Of a stretch of DNA of 64,000 nucleotides, positions 34,766-43,137 are shown piece after piece. A program made the translations under genes and the position numbers. Source of the stretch: Streptomyces chryseus (GTDB lineage Bacteria; Actinomycetota; Actinomycetes; Streptomycetales; Streptomycetaceae); NCBI RefSeq assembly GCF_014650755.1, contig NZ_BMVO01000011.1, forward strand, positions 62,001 through 126,000, written 5' to 3'. The notes beneath the pieces were generated by a model. It had not been told where the DNA came from. It saw nothing but the letters and a program-made list of their open reading frames with translations, and did no database searches. The stretch's first letter is position 1. The number at the start of each line of letters is the position of its first letter.

Positions 34766-34806
34766 AAGCCTCAGGACTCACTCGCCGTGACCTGGGGCTT
34801 TTGCTA
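34766..34806 (+). terminator. Terminator after tRNA-Thr
   Basis: AAGCCTCAGG pairs with CCTGGGGCTT (10 bp with one G-U, 15-nt loop), followed by TTGCTATT. It ends against the integrase remnant. Confidence 0.6.
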
Positions 34807-35066
34807 TTACCGGATGCGGCGGCGCCGTCGAGCGCGGGCCGCGCGAGTGTCGGCGGTCTCAGTTCTGGTCTCAGTGGGGCCAGGCTCCGGCTCCGGGGAC
34901 GCGGGAACGAAGAACTCGCCCATCCGACGCACGGCGTCCTTCGGCAGGTGGGAGCTCCCTTCACGTATCGCCGGGTCTGACTGATCTGGGTGTCCGAAGG
35001 ATCTCCATGATCGTGGGCATGTCCACGCCCAGCTCGTTTCCTCGACGGGCTTCCGGTTGGCCCGGG
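34807..35066 (-). pseudogene. 3' remnant of a tyrosine integrase
   Basis: Read on the minus strand in three frames, this gives LGVDMPTIMEILRH, then TQISQTRRYVKG, then SSHLPKDAVRRMGEFFVP and a Glu/Thr/Arg-rich tail. Together this is the end of a phage-type integrase: the region after the catalytic His, with the catalytic Tyr in RRYVKG. At least two frameshifts and loss of the upstream part show decay. Integrases of actinobacterial integrative elements usually lie next to the tRNA they use, which fits the tRNA-Thr. The exact left boundary is uncertain. Confidence 0.65.
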
Positions 35067-35627
35067 TCACTCCGCCACGATGAAGTAGGCGGCGGGGTCC
35101 AGGGCGTTGAGTGCGATCCATCGCCGCGGTGTCGCCGGCGTGGGCGCCTCGGAGTTGTCCGCCGAGGCGCGGAAGAAACCCTGCACATGGAGAGCGATGC
35201 GCGGGTCGTCGTCGATGCGCCGCGCCATGTCGTAGTAGACGGCCAGCTCATGGATGCACCGGAGGCCAGCCGCCGGGCAGGAGCAGTCGACGGAGACGAG
35301 CTCCGGTCGGGGCGGGTGGCCCGCGTCGGTGATCGCGACGTACAGATCGTCGGTGAGGACGGGCTGGGCGCCGCTCAGCTGACGGCAGACCTCGGCCGTC
35401 GCCCCCGGGGACATCGGCGCCACCTCGATCGTGATGGCCGTGGTGCCGCGGCCGCGGTGCACGACGGCGCGAACGGTCCGGCCGTCGAACGTGATCTGCA
35501 CCTTCCCGTCGCGCACCATCCGGCGCGCGCTCGGCAGTTGAGGATTCGGGCGGGTCTGGCGCAGGGACTCGGCGAACCGGACCCAGTCCTTCCCCCATTT
35601 CGTGTAACCGAAGTCGTTGTCGGCCAT
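35067..35627 (-). CDS. SWIM zinc-finger protein
   Basis: The 186-residue protein has the SWIM signature CSCPAAGLRCIH (CxC...CxH) at about residue 116, preceded by a beta-rich region. It lies 3 bp from the SNF2 gene, and small SWIM proteins commonly accompany bacterial SNF2 ATPases as putative nucleic-acid-binding partners. The start ATG (MADNDFGYTKWG) is typical of the family. It lies directly beside the integrase remnant and may be cargo of that element or older chromosome. Confidence 0.8.
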   Translation of the reverse strand: MADNDFGYTKWGKDWVRFAESLRQTRPNPQLPSARRMVRDGKVQITFDGRTVRAVVHRGRGTTAITIEVAPMSPGATAEVCRQLSGAQPVLTDDLYVAITDAGHPPRPELVSVDCSCPAAGLRCIHELAVYYDMARRIDDDPRIALHVQGFFRASADNSEAPTPATPRRWIALNALDPAAYFIVAE

Positions 35628-35630
35628 GGG

Positions 35631-37430
35631 TCAGTTGCCCCGATTCCGTCGCAGGACCTCGATGAGGCGGTCGTCGTCCAGGCGGGTCAGCTCGGCCACG
35701 CTGGACAGGTCGGCGATGTCCGAGAGGGCGGATTTCCGGGAGTGCATGGCCGCGATGTGCTCCTCGACGGTGGCTGCCGTGGTGAGGGTGGTGACGGTGA
35801 CGGTGCGGGTCTGGCCGATCCGGTGGACCCGGTCGGACGCCTGCGCCTCCACGGCGGGGTTCCACCAGCGGTCGAAGTGGATGACGTCGGCCGCCCGGGT
35901 GAGTGTGAGCCCGGTGCCGCCTGCCTTCAGGCTGAGGACGAGCACCTTCGGACCGTCGTCGGCCTGGAACCGGCGGACGATGTCGGCCCGTTGCTCCTGG
36001 TTCAGGCCGCCGTGGAAGAACGGCGCGCGCACGCCGAACTGTTCGGCGAAGTGCCGGATCAGCAGCTCACCCGTCTGCCGGTACTGGGTGAAGACGATGG
36101 TCGGAGCGCCGTTCTCCAGGTTGTTGGCCACGATGTCGGTGCACAGGTCGAGCTTTCCCGACCTCCCCGCCAGCTCATCGAGGTCGTCCGTGACCAGGCC
36201 CGGGTGGTTGCAGACCTGCTTGAGCGAGGTCAGGACGGCCAGCACCTTGGTCTGGCGCCGGGCGCCGCTGCCGAACCCGTCGTCGATGACCTGCTCCAGC
36301 AACCGGTCGTACAGCCGCTGCTGTTCCTCGGTGAGTTCGCAGATGAGGTCGGCGTGGATCTTGGACGGGAGCGAGCTCGCGACCTGGGACTTCTTCCGCA
36401 TCAGCACGACCGGCTCGATGGCCCCGCGCAGCCGGGCGGAGGCGGCGAGGGAGCCGTCCGTGATCGGCCGGACGAAGCGGCGATGGAACTGCGTCCGGTT
36501 CCCGAAGAGATGCGGGGCGACCAGATTGAGCAGGGCCCAGAGCTCGTCGAGATGATTCTCCACGGGCGTTCCGGTCAGGGCGATCCGCGCCTCGGCAGCG
36601 ACGGTGCGCGCGGCCTTCGACACCTGCGTACGGGGGTTCTTCAGCACCTGCGCCTCGTCGAAGACCGCGGTGGTCCACCGGTGCCCCGCCAGGGCCGGGC
36701 CGTGCGTGCGCAGGGTCGGGTAGCCGGTGAGCACCACCGTCCCGCGCTCCATCGCCTTCAGCGGGCCGCCGCGCCAGATCTCGGACCGCAGGTCCGGTGC
36801 GAACCGGGCGATCTCGTGCGCCCAGTTCCCGACCAGCGACGTGGGGCCGACCACCATCTGCGGCCCCTCCTCGGCGCGCCCGACGAGGCAGCCGATGGTC
36901 TGGAGCGTCTTGCCGAGCCCCATCTCGTCGGCCAGCACCGCGCCGCCGTGGGCGGCGATGGTCTCGCGCAGCCAGCTCACCCCCCGTACCTGGTACGGCC
37001 GGAGCGTGGCGGTGAGCGTGGTGCGGAGCTCGGCCGCCACGGCGGTGGTGTGCCGGAAGACGGCGGCGGCGTGCTCCGCGGTCGTCACGGCGACACCCGT
37101 GGCGTCGGGCACGGCGTGTGCCGCGACCGGCAGGGCCGATGTGCCGCCCGCGATCCACGACCGCCAGACGTCCACGGACCGGCCGGGCGCGTCGAGGGGG
37201 GTGTCCGTGAGCCGGTCGGGCTCGATCAGCGCGCAGTCGACGTCGGAGACCTTGAGCCTGCCGAGGTCCGGCGTCGGGACGGCCAGGGGAAGGGTCTCGA
37301 TGTCCCCGACCGGCGGGGCCGCCCCCACGGTGCCGCCGGACCAGGTCCACAGGGCGAACATGTGACGGTCCGGCAGGTACGTGGCCTGGCTGTCCGACGG
37401 CGCGGCGGGAAGTTTCTGCCTGGTTGCCAT
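35631..37430 (-). CDS. SNF2-family DEAD-like ATPase/helicase
   Basis: The 599-residue ATPase has LADEMGLGKT (motif I), VFDEAQ (DEAQ, motif II), ALTGTPVEN (motif III) and a RecA2 domain with FTQYRQTGELL and SLKAGGTGLTLTRA. It ends with ASDRVHRIGQTR (motif VI). A ~100-residue N-terminal part is of the bacterial SNF2 accessory type. Bacterial SNF2 proteins are thought to remodel RNA polymerase or DNA-bound proteins; the target is unknown. The ATG at 37430 follows the MFS stop by 2 nt, so translation is probably coupled. The SWIM gene follows in the same direction. Confidence 0.85.
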   Translation of the reverse strand: MATRQKLPAAPSDSQATYLPDRHMFALWTWSGGTVGAAPPVGDIETLPLAVPTPDLGRLKVSDVDCALIEPDRLTDTPLDAPGRSVDVWRSWIAGGTSALPVAAHAVPDATGVAVTTAEHAAAVFRHTTAVAAELRTTLTATLRPYQVRGVSWLRETIAAHGGAVLADEMGLGKTLQTIGCLVGRAEEGPQMVVGPTSLVGNWAHEIARFAPDLRSEIWRGGPLKAMERGTVVLTGYPTLRTHGPALAGHRWTTAVFDEAQVLKNPRTQVSKAARTVAAEARIALTGTPVENHLDELWALLNLVAPHLFGNRTQFHRRFVRPITDGSLAASARLRGAIEPVVLMRKKSQVASSLPSKIHADLICELTEEQQRLYDRLLEQVIDDGFGSGARRQTKVLAVLTSLKQVCNHPGLVTDDLDELAGRSGKLDLCTDIVANNLENGAPTIVFTQYRQTGELLIRHFAEQFGVRAPFFHGGLNQEQRADIVRRFQADDGPKVLVLSLKAGGTGLTLTRAADVIHFDRWWNPAVEAQASDRVHRIGQTRTVTVTTLTTAATVEEHIAAMHSRKSALSDIADLSSVAELTRLDDDRLIEVLRRNRGN

Positions 37431-37432
37431 GG

Positions 37433-38347
37433 TCAGTGGCCGCCCACGTCGTCGCCCGCGCGCCCGAGGGCCGGTCGGTCGGTGGCCTCGGCGATGTGCC
37501 GGGCCTGTTCGGCGGAGATCCGCGCCTGGACCTGTACGGCTCCGGGTACGCCGTCCAGGGCGGGCTCGATCGCACGCCGGTGGACGATCGACATGATCGT
37601 GCCGCCGACGGCGATCCCGATGACGGTGCCGGTCTGCCGCCCGGTGTTGGTGACGGCCGACCCGGCGCCGGCCCGCTCCAGCGGCAGTGTGCTGACCAGC
37701 GCGGCGGTCACCGGGCCGATCACCATGCCGATGGTGAGGCCCTGGGCCAGCAGCAGGAGCTCGATCCACAGGAGCGGGGTCTGAAGGCCGAAGAGCCCGT
37801 ACGCGCCCGTGGTCAGCGCCGCGACGGTGAGGGCCGGGACGGTGACCAGCGCAGGCGACCAGCGCTGGACCAGGCGCGCGCCGACGGGCGCCCCCGCGAC
37901 CGCGCCGATCGCGATGAGCAGTTCGACCAGCACGAACACGGCGAGCAGGACCAGTCCGACGACGATGGCCGGGTTGGCCGGCGTGATCAGCGCGCTGCCG
38001 ACGCCCATCGCGGCCCGCGCGGCGATCAGCTGCCCCGCGTCGCCCGCGTACGCCGCCCACACCGAGGCCCCGGCGAAGACCACCAGACCGCTCACGAGCA
38101 CGGCCCGGTGGCCGAAGCGATCGCCCAGGGCGCCCGCGGCGAACATCAGGGTGGCGAAGGCCGGCGTATACGGGCCGGTGGCCCATTGCGGCTCGGACGG
38201 GACGGCATTCAGCCTGCGGGCCGGGTCCGCGAGGGTTTCCGGGGTGGTACTCAGGACGGTGTTGTCCAGCCAGATCAGCAGTGAGCACACCATGAGAACG
38301 GAAAGAATCAGCTGCCGCCTGAACTTCGGCACAGCAGTGGTAGTCAT
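37433..38347 (-). pseudogene. MFS transporter (DHA2 type) with internal deletions
   Basis: The 304-residue open frame keeps TM1 with LDNTVLSTTP, motif A GALGDRFGHR, and TM4 MGVGSALITPANPAIV. It then jumps straight to GLVLLAVFVLVE and GAPVGARLVQRW, pieces normally about 80 and 170 residues further on in QacA/EmrB-type exporters. About 180 residues of the usual 480-plus are missing without a frameshift, so an even 14-helix fold cannot form. I call it a decayed gene, though a short protein could still be made. AAGG lies upstream of the ATG. Confidence 0.6.
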
Positions 38348-38914
38348 GAATGCCTTCGGGTGCGATCGGGAGAACCTGACGAGCGGACCGTAGGCAACCG
38401 TCAGGCATGTGTCAATTCCCGGGAGCCCGGAAACAGTTGCCGATTTCCGGGCGCTGCCGAGGGCACGCCGCCACGTTCTGTGTCAATTCTTGAGCGCGTG
38501 ACGGACTGCCGGTCGAGCAGGCCCTCGAGGGCATGCCGCCAGCGCCCTGTCAATTTCGGTCCCGGTGTTTGACCTCGCGAGTATTTCGTGCCCCCGCCGA
38601 GCATGTGGCACCTCGCTCCGGGCTCCCGTACCGGCGGCCCACTCTTTCCCGCGCATCTTCCGAATAGAGAATCGGAATTCACCCGGTTCGGCGGATCGGA
38701 ATTCGCTAGGGATATGCGCGGAGAGGTGGGGGCGCTCTCCGGTCGCGAAATGATTCTCCACGGATTATTCCATGCGCTGCGCGACAGTGGCGTGCGGAAA
38801 GGGGATGTGGCGGCCATTCCGGTCGCTTCCAACAGCCCGGACGTGCTGACCGCCCCGGTGCCCCGCGGAATTCGGATGGCGCGATGCAGTGGCGGCGGTC
38901 GGCTGAAGACGGCC
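38348..38914. other. Long gap upstream of katE
   Basis: There is no intact gene here. The left part carries an imperfect 70-nt direct repeat (separate entry). From about 38640 the sequence is AT-richer with different codon flavour. The + frame at 38716-38862 reads REMILHGLFHALRDSGVRKGDVAAI, which faintly resembles the start of adenylate-forming enzymes (ALRxxGVRxGDxVA). This could be a fragment of a lost gene, but the match is weak. Confidence 0.3.
38456..38557. repeat. Imperfect direct repeat, about 70-nt spacing
   Basis: GAGGGCACGCCGCCA...CTGTGTCAATT (38459-38489) recurs as GAGGGCATGCCGCCA...CCTGTCAATT (38527-38556). A third GTCAATT lies at 38411. Possibly an old tandem duplication. Confidence 0.4.
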
Positions 38915-38939
38915 GGTTCGGGGGCCGGGGGCGGGGTAC
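38915..38939 (+). promoter_or_regulatory. SigB-type promoter of the catalase gene
   Basis: GGTT at 38915-38918, then 15 nt, then GGGTAC at 38934-38939 matches the S. coelicolor SigB consensus GNNT-N14-16-GGGTAC/T perfectly. Transcription should start near 38947, about 110 nt before the ATG. S. coelicolor catB, a homologous catalase, is a known SigB target. Confidence 0.7.
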
Positions 38940-39058
38940 CCGCGCGGGCGCCGACCACAGGCCCTGGTCTGTGCGGTCGCGTGGGCCCTCAGCGCAGTTT
39001 CCTCTTCTGCGGTGCGGGTCATAGCTGTCACGTTGCCCCCCACACGGTTGGAGAACAG

Positions 39059-41338
39059 ATGAGCGAGAAGAACCCGGTCAAAGCGGCGGCGGCGAAGGCC
39101 GTCGACATGGTCAGCGGTGACCACGGCCCGCAGGACGGCATTCCGGGGAAGCCCGGCACCGAGACGCCGCCGGTCGACGAGCCGACAGAGGTCCGGGACC
39201 CCCTGCCGCCCAAGCCCGACCAGAACGGCCCCGCGACGGTCGGCCCGACCGGCAAGCCCACCGGCGCCGCGCGGACCGACGTGGCCCAGGGGGGCGCGTA
39301 CCTGACCACGGCTCAGGGGGCGCGGCTGTACGACACCGATCACTCCCTCAAGGCCGGCGCGCGCGGGCCGGTCCTGCTCCAGGACCACCACCTGCGCGAG
39401 AAGATCACCCACTTCGACCACGAGCGCATCCCGGAGCGGGTCGTGCACGCGCGCGGCGCCGCCGCGCACGGGATCTTCCAGGGGTACGGCACCGCCTCGA
39501 AGGTCACCAAGGCGGCCTTCCTGGGGAAGGACGTCGAGACGCCGGTGTTCGTACGGTTCTCTACCGTCCTCGGGTCACGCGGCTCCTCGGACACCGTGCG
39601 GGACACCCGGGGCTTCGCGACGAAGTTCTACACGGAGGAAGGCACCTTCGACCTCGTCGGCAACAACATCCCGGTCTTCTTCATCCAGGACGCGATCAAG
39701 TTCCCGGACATCATCCACGCGGGAAAGCCCCACCCGGACCGGGAGATCCCGCAGGCTCAGAGCGCCCACGACACGTTCTGGGACTTCGTCACCCTGCACA
39801 CCGAGGCGACCCACCACACCCTGTGGAACATGTCGGACCGGGGCATCCCGCGCTCGTACCGGATGATGGAGGGCTTCGGCGTCCACACCTTCCGGCTGGT
39901 CAACCTCGAAGGCGCGACGACGCTGGTGAAGTTCCACTGGAAGCCCAAGCTGGGGGTGCACTCGCTGGTCTGGGAGGAGGCGCAGCTCGTCAACGGCATG
40001 GACCCCGACTTCCACCGCCGGGACCTCGCCGACGCGATCGAGGCGGGCGCGTACCCGCAGTGGGAGCTCGGCATCCAGACCTTCCCCGACACGCCCGAGC
40101 AGGTCTTCGAGGGCATCGACCTGCTCGACCCGACGAACATCGTCCCGGAGGAGCTGGCGCCCGTACAGCCGATCGGTCTGCTGACGCTCAACGCCAACCC
40201 GACGAACTTCTTCGCCGAGACCGAGCAGGTCGCCTTCCACCCCGGGCACCTCGTGCCCGGCATCGACATCACCGACGACCCGCTGCTCAGCGGCCGGCTC
40301 TTCTCGTACCTCGATACCCAGATCAGCCGTCTGGGCGGGCCCAACTTCGCCCAGATCCCGATCAATCGCACCCACGCGCCGGTCAACGACATGCTGCGCG
40401 ACGGCATGCACCAGACGGCCGTGCACAGCGGAGCGGCACCCTACCGGCCCAACTCCCTCGACGGCGGCTGCCCGTTCCTGGCGGGTGCGGACACCGGCGC
40501 GTACATCGAGGTGCCCCGGGAGGTGCCGGCCGCGAGGAAGGTGCGCGAGGCGCCCGCCTCCTTCGCGGACCACTTCAGCCAGCCCCGGCTGTTCTGGCTC
40601 AGCATGACGCCCGTCGAGCGCGAGCACATCATCGCGGCGTACACCTTCGAGCTGAACAAGTGCTACGAGCAGTCCGTCAAGGAGCGCGCGCTGAAGGTGC
40701 TCGCCAACATCGACCCGGAACTGTGCGAGCAGGTCGCGACGGGCCTCGGCCTGCCGGCGCCGGCGGCCACCGTGACCCTGACGACCCCGGAGCCCAGCCC
40801 GGCCCTGTCCCAGCTCGGGCAGAGCTGGCCGCTGGACGGACGGATCATCGGGATCGTCGCCGACTCCGACGGCGATCTCGACGGGGTGCGGTCCGTACGG
40901 CAGGCGGTGCTGGACGCCGGGATGGTCCCGCTGCTGATCGCCCCGGAGGGCGGCAAGCTGGAGGGCGGCGGTGAGCCGCTCGCCGTCCAGCGCACGTATG
41001 TCACCGCGCGGTCGGTCGAGTACGACGCCCTGCTGGTGGCGGGGGTGCCCCGGGTCGGAAGTGACGCTTCCGGCGTGCGGGACGCCAAGTCCGCCGAGGC
41101 GGTGGCACCGGCCGGGGCGGCGACCGATCCCCGGGTGCAGCTGATGCTGCTGGAGGCGTTCCGGCACGGCAAGGCCATCGGGGGCTGGGCGGGCGCCGAG
41201 CGGGTGCTGGAGTCCGCGGGGGTTCCCGTCGGGGCGCCGGGCGTGGTGACGGCCGGCAGCGGTACGGACGTGCTGGAGCAGGTCACGCGGCTCCTGGGGC
41301 AGCACCGGGTGTGGGAGCGTTTCCCCACCTCCGTCTGA
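39059..41338 (+). CDS. katE: Large-subunit catalase (clade 2, KatE/CatB type)
   Basis: The 759-residue heme catalase decomposes H2O2. It has a ~75-residue N-terminal extension and the distal His in RVVHARGAAAHG. FVRFSTVLGSRGSSDTVRD is typical catalase core, and the proximal heme Tyr is in RLFSYLDTQ. A C-terminal flavodoxin/class-I-amidotransferase-like domain (~600-759) is present, as in E. coli HPII. I chose the ATG at 39059 (MSEKNPVK) because GGAGAAC is upstream and earlier in-frame codons belong to low-quality sequence. A SigB-type promoter lies 120 nt upstream, so osmotic, stress and development control is likely. Confidence 0.93.
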   Translation: MSEKNPVKAAAAKAVDMVSGDHGPQDGIPGKPGTETPPVDEPTEVRDPLPPKPDQNGPATVGPTGKPTGAARTDVAQGGAYLTTAQGARLYDTDHSLKAGARGPVLLQDHHLREKITHFDHERIPERVVHARGAAAHGIFQGYGTASKVTKAAFLGKDVETPVFVRFSTVLGSRGSSDTVRDTRGFATKFYTEEGTFDLVGNNIPVFFIQDAIKFPDIIHAGKPHPDREIPQAQSAHDTFWDFVTLHTEATHHTLWNMSDRGIPRSYRMMEGFGVHTFRLVNLEGATTLVKFHWKPKLGVHSLVWEEAQLVNGMDPDFHRRDLADAIEAGAYPQWELGIQTFPDTPEQVFEGIDLLDPTNIVPEELAPVQPIGLLTLNANPTNFFAETEQVAFHPGHLVPGIDITDDPLLSGRLFSYLDTQISRLGGPNFAQIPINRTHAPVNDMLRDGMHQTAVHSGAAPYRPNSLDGGCPFLAGADTGAYIEVPREVPAARKVREAPASFADHFSQPRLFWLSMTPVEREHIIAAYTFELNKCYEQSVKERALKVLANIDPELCEQVATGLGLPAPAATVTLTTPEPSPALSQLGQSWPLDGRIIGIVADSDGDLDGVRSVRQAVLDAGMVPLLIAPEGGKLEGGGEPLAVQRTYVTARSVEYDALLVAGVPRVGSDASGVRDAKSAEAVAPAGAATDPRVQLMLLEAFRHGKAIGGWAGAERVLESAGVPVGAPGVVTAGSGTDVLEQVTRLLGQHRVWERFPTSV

Positions 41339-41376
41339 CGCTGCCGGCGCTTCAGCCACTGCTGCCTCTGTGGCCG

Positions 41377-41418
41377 CACACCCCCGGCGCGACCCTCTCC
41401 GGGCGCGCCGGGGGTGTG
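41377..41418 (+). terminator. Terminator after katE
   Basis: A perfect 15-bp stem (41377-41391 with 41404-41418) with a 12-nt loop lies 38 nt past the stop. Confidence 0.8.
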
Positions 41419-41493
41419 CGGTGGGGGCCGCGTGCGGGGCGTGTGGTTCCCTTGGCCCCTCGCGGGGAGCGGCCGGCGGGTGACGGGTGACGG

Positions 41494-42045
41494 GTGATGG
41501 GGCGGCGGGTGACGGACGGGGGCGGGGCGCTGGGGTGGCCGGACGTCGCCGGGGACACGGCGTTGACGATCAAGGTGCCGGAGGCCGATCCGCTCGTCAG
41601 GACCGGGATCGCGGCCCATGTGACCGTCCTCTACCCCTTCCTGCACGAGAGCCGGATGGACGGCGCGGTCCACCGCGAACTCCTCGGCCTGTTCCGCTCG
41701 CACGACGCCTTCGAGCTGACGTTCACCGGGTTCGGGCGGTACCCGGGCGTCCTCTACCTCGACCCGACGCCGGCCGATCCGGTACGGGCGCTCACCAAGG
41801 AACTCACCGCGCGCTGGCCCGAAGTGGTTCCGTACCGGGGCCTGTTCGGCGAGGGCCTCGACCCGCATCTGACGGTGGCCAACCACGAGGGTCCCGGGAC
41901 CTGGGAGCGCGCGTACGACGTCCTGGAGGCTCAGTGCGCTCCCGCCCTGCCCGTGACCTCGCGGATCGAGGCGGTGCACCTGATCGTCCGGGAGGGCGAC
42001 CGCTGGCGGGACCGTACGGCGTACCGGCTGGGGGAGACGGGCTGA
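41494..42045 (+). CDS. 2H phosphoesterase (2'-5' RNA ligase-like)
   Basis: The 183-residue protein has two HxT motifs, AHVTVLYPF and PHLTVAN, which form the active site of the 2H family. Members cleave or ligate 2'-5' or cyclic phosphodiesters. The target is unknown. The start is uncertain: GTG 41494, ATG 41497 and GTG 41509 sit in a run of GACGGGT repeats that may also serve as ribosome site. It converges with the SIS gene (stop to stop 3 bp). Confidence 0.8.
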   Translation: MMGRRVTDGGGALGWPDVAGDTALTIKVPEADPLVRTGIAAHVTVLYPFLHESRMDGAVHRELLGLFRSHDAFELTFTGFGRYPGVLYLDPTPADPVRALTKELTARWPEVVPYRGLFGEGLDPHLTVANHEGPGTWERAYDVLEAQCAPALPVTSRIEAVHLIVREGDRWRDRTAYRLGETG

Positions 42046-42048
42046 GGG

Positions 42049-43008
42049 TTACGACGCGCTCTGTTCCAGCACCACGGACCGGGTGAGGTTGCGGGGCCTG
42101 TCGGGGTCGTGGCCCCGGGACTCGGCGAGCGCGACCGCCAGGCGCTGCGCGCGGATCAGGTCGGCCAGCGGGTCCAGGGCGCCGGCGGTGCCGCTCCGGG
42201 ACGCGGCGGTCGTCGTGCCGCCGACGCGCGCGATGTCGTCGGTGAGGCCGTCCGGCGGCGTGCCGAAGATCCACGCCACGCGGCCGGGGCCGGTGATGCT
42301 GATGGGCCCGTGCCGGTACTCCATCGCCGGGTACGCCTCGGTCCAGGCGCCCGCCGCCTCGCGCATCTTGAGCCCGGCCTCCAGGGCGAGTCCGTACGTC
42401 CAGCCGGTGCCGAGGAAGGTGAACTGCTCGGCACCGAGCACCTCGGCGGGCAGCGGTACGGCGATCGCCCGCGCGGCGTCCTCGATGGCCTCGGAGAGAG
42501 GGCGCACCCCGGGCGGAAGCGCACCCTCCGTCTCCAGGTGGGCGCGCAGCAGCGCGAGGACGGTGGTGGCGAAGCGGGTCTGCACCACCGATTCCTCGTC
42601 GGCGAAGTCCAGTACGGCGACGGCGTCCGCCGCGTCCATGACGGGTGTGCCGGGGTCGGCGGTGATCGCGCCGGTGGGCACCGCGCCCCGCAGGCGCCGC
42701 AGGACCTCAAGCACCTCGGTCGTGGTGCCGGAGCGGGTGATCGCCAGGACGCGGTCGTAGCCGGCGCGGTACGGGAACTCCGAGGCGGCGAAGGCGTCCG
42801 TCTCGCCGTGGCCGCCGCTCTCGCGCAGTACGGCGTACGCCTGGGCCATGAACCAGGAGGTGCCGCAGCCGACGACGGCGACGCGCTCGCCGCGGCGGGG
42901 CAGGGCGTCCGTGTGGGCGGAAAGCGTCCTGGCGGCCTGGGCCCATGTGGCAGGTTGAGAGGTGATCTCGGCGGTGGTGCGGGAGGTGGAAGGACCGGCG
43001 GTGGGCAT
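42049..43008 (-). CDS. SIS-domain sugar isomerase / deaminase (AgaS-like)
   Basis: The 319-residue protein has two SIS domains. The first has VVGCGTSWFMAQAYAVLRES and TRSGTTTEV (phosphosugar-binding serines). The second has FLGTGWTYGLALEAGLKMREA and AYPAMEYRHGPIS, typical of GlmS-C, AgaS and FrlB relatives. There is no glutaminase domain, so it should act on amino-sugar phosphates as a deaminase or isomerase. GGGAG lies 7 nt before the ATG. The gene is divergent from a DeoR/AgaR-type regulator. Nearby GH109 and NEW3 genes point to N-acetylgalactosamine or galactosamine breakdown. Confidence 0.82.
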   Translation of the reverse strand: MPTAGPSTSRTTAEITSQPATWAQAARTLSAHTDALPRRGERVAVVGCGTSWFMAQAYAVLRESGGHGETDAFAASEFPYRAGYDRVLAITRSGTTTEVLEVLRRLRGAVPTGAITADPGTPVMDAADAVAVLDFADEESVVQTRFATTVLALLRAHLETEGALPPGVRPLSEAIEDAARAIAVPLPAEVLGAEQFTFLGTGWTYGLALEAGLKMREAAGAWTEAYPAMEYRHGPISITGPGRVAWIFGTPPDGLTDDIARVGGTTTAASRSGTAGALDPLADLIRAQRLAVALAESRGHDPDRPRNLTRSVVLEQSAS

Positions 43009-43034
43009 GTAGTGGCTCCCATATGATTGAAGCT

Positions 43035-43078
43035 GCTCGAAGGGCGGGCTTTCCAAGCAGATTCGAGCGTTGCCCGCC
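43035..43078. promoter_or_regulatory. Nested inverted repeats between SIS gene and DeoR regulator
   Basis: GCTCGAA (43035-43041) pairs with TTCGAGC (43062-43068). GGCGGGC (43043-43049) pairs with GCCCGCC (43072-43078). They lie in the divergent promoter region and are good candidates for the regulator's operators. Confidence 0.45.
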
Positions 43079-43137
43079 GTGGGGCGAGTATCCACCAAGC
43101 CGAACCCGCAGTCCATGTCGTGAAGGAGTCCGACCGC

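Noticed and set aside
38716..38862. Adenylate-forming enzyme fragment
   Set aside because: The resemblance covers about 20 residues only and no second landmark is found. It is kept as a remark, not as a gene.
38588..39058. In-frame upstream extension of the catalase
   Set aside because: The segment is poorly coding, lies across the SigB-type promoter, and the family start with a ribosome site is at 39059.
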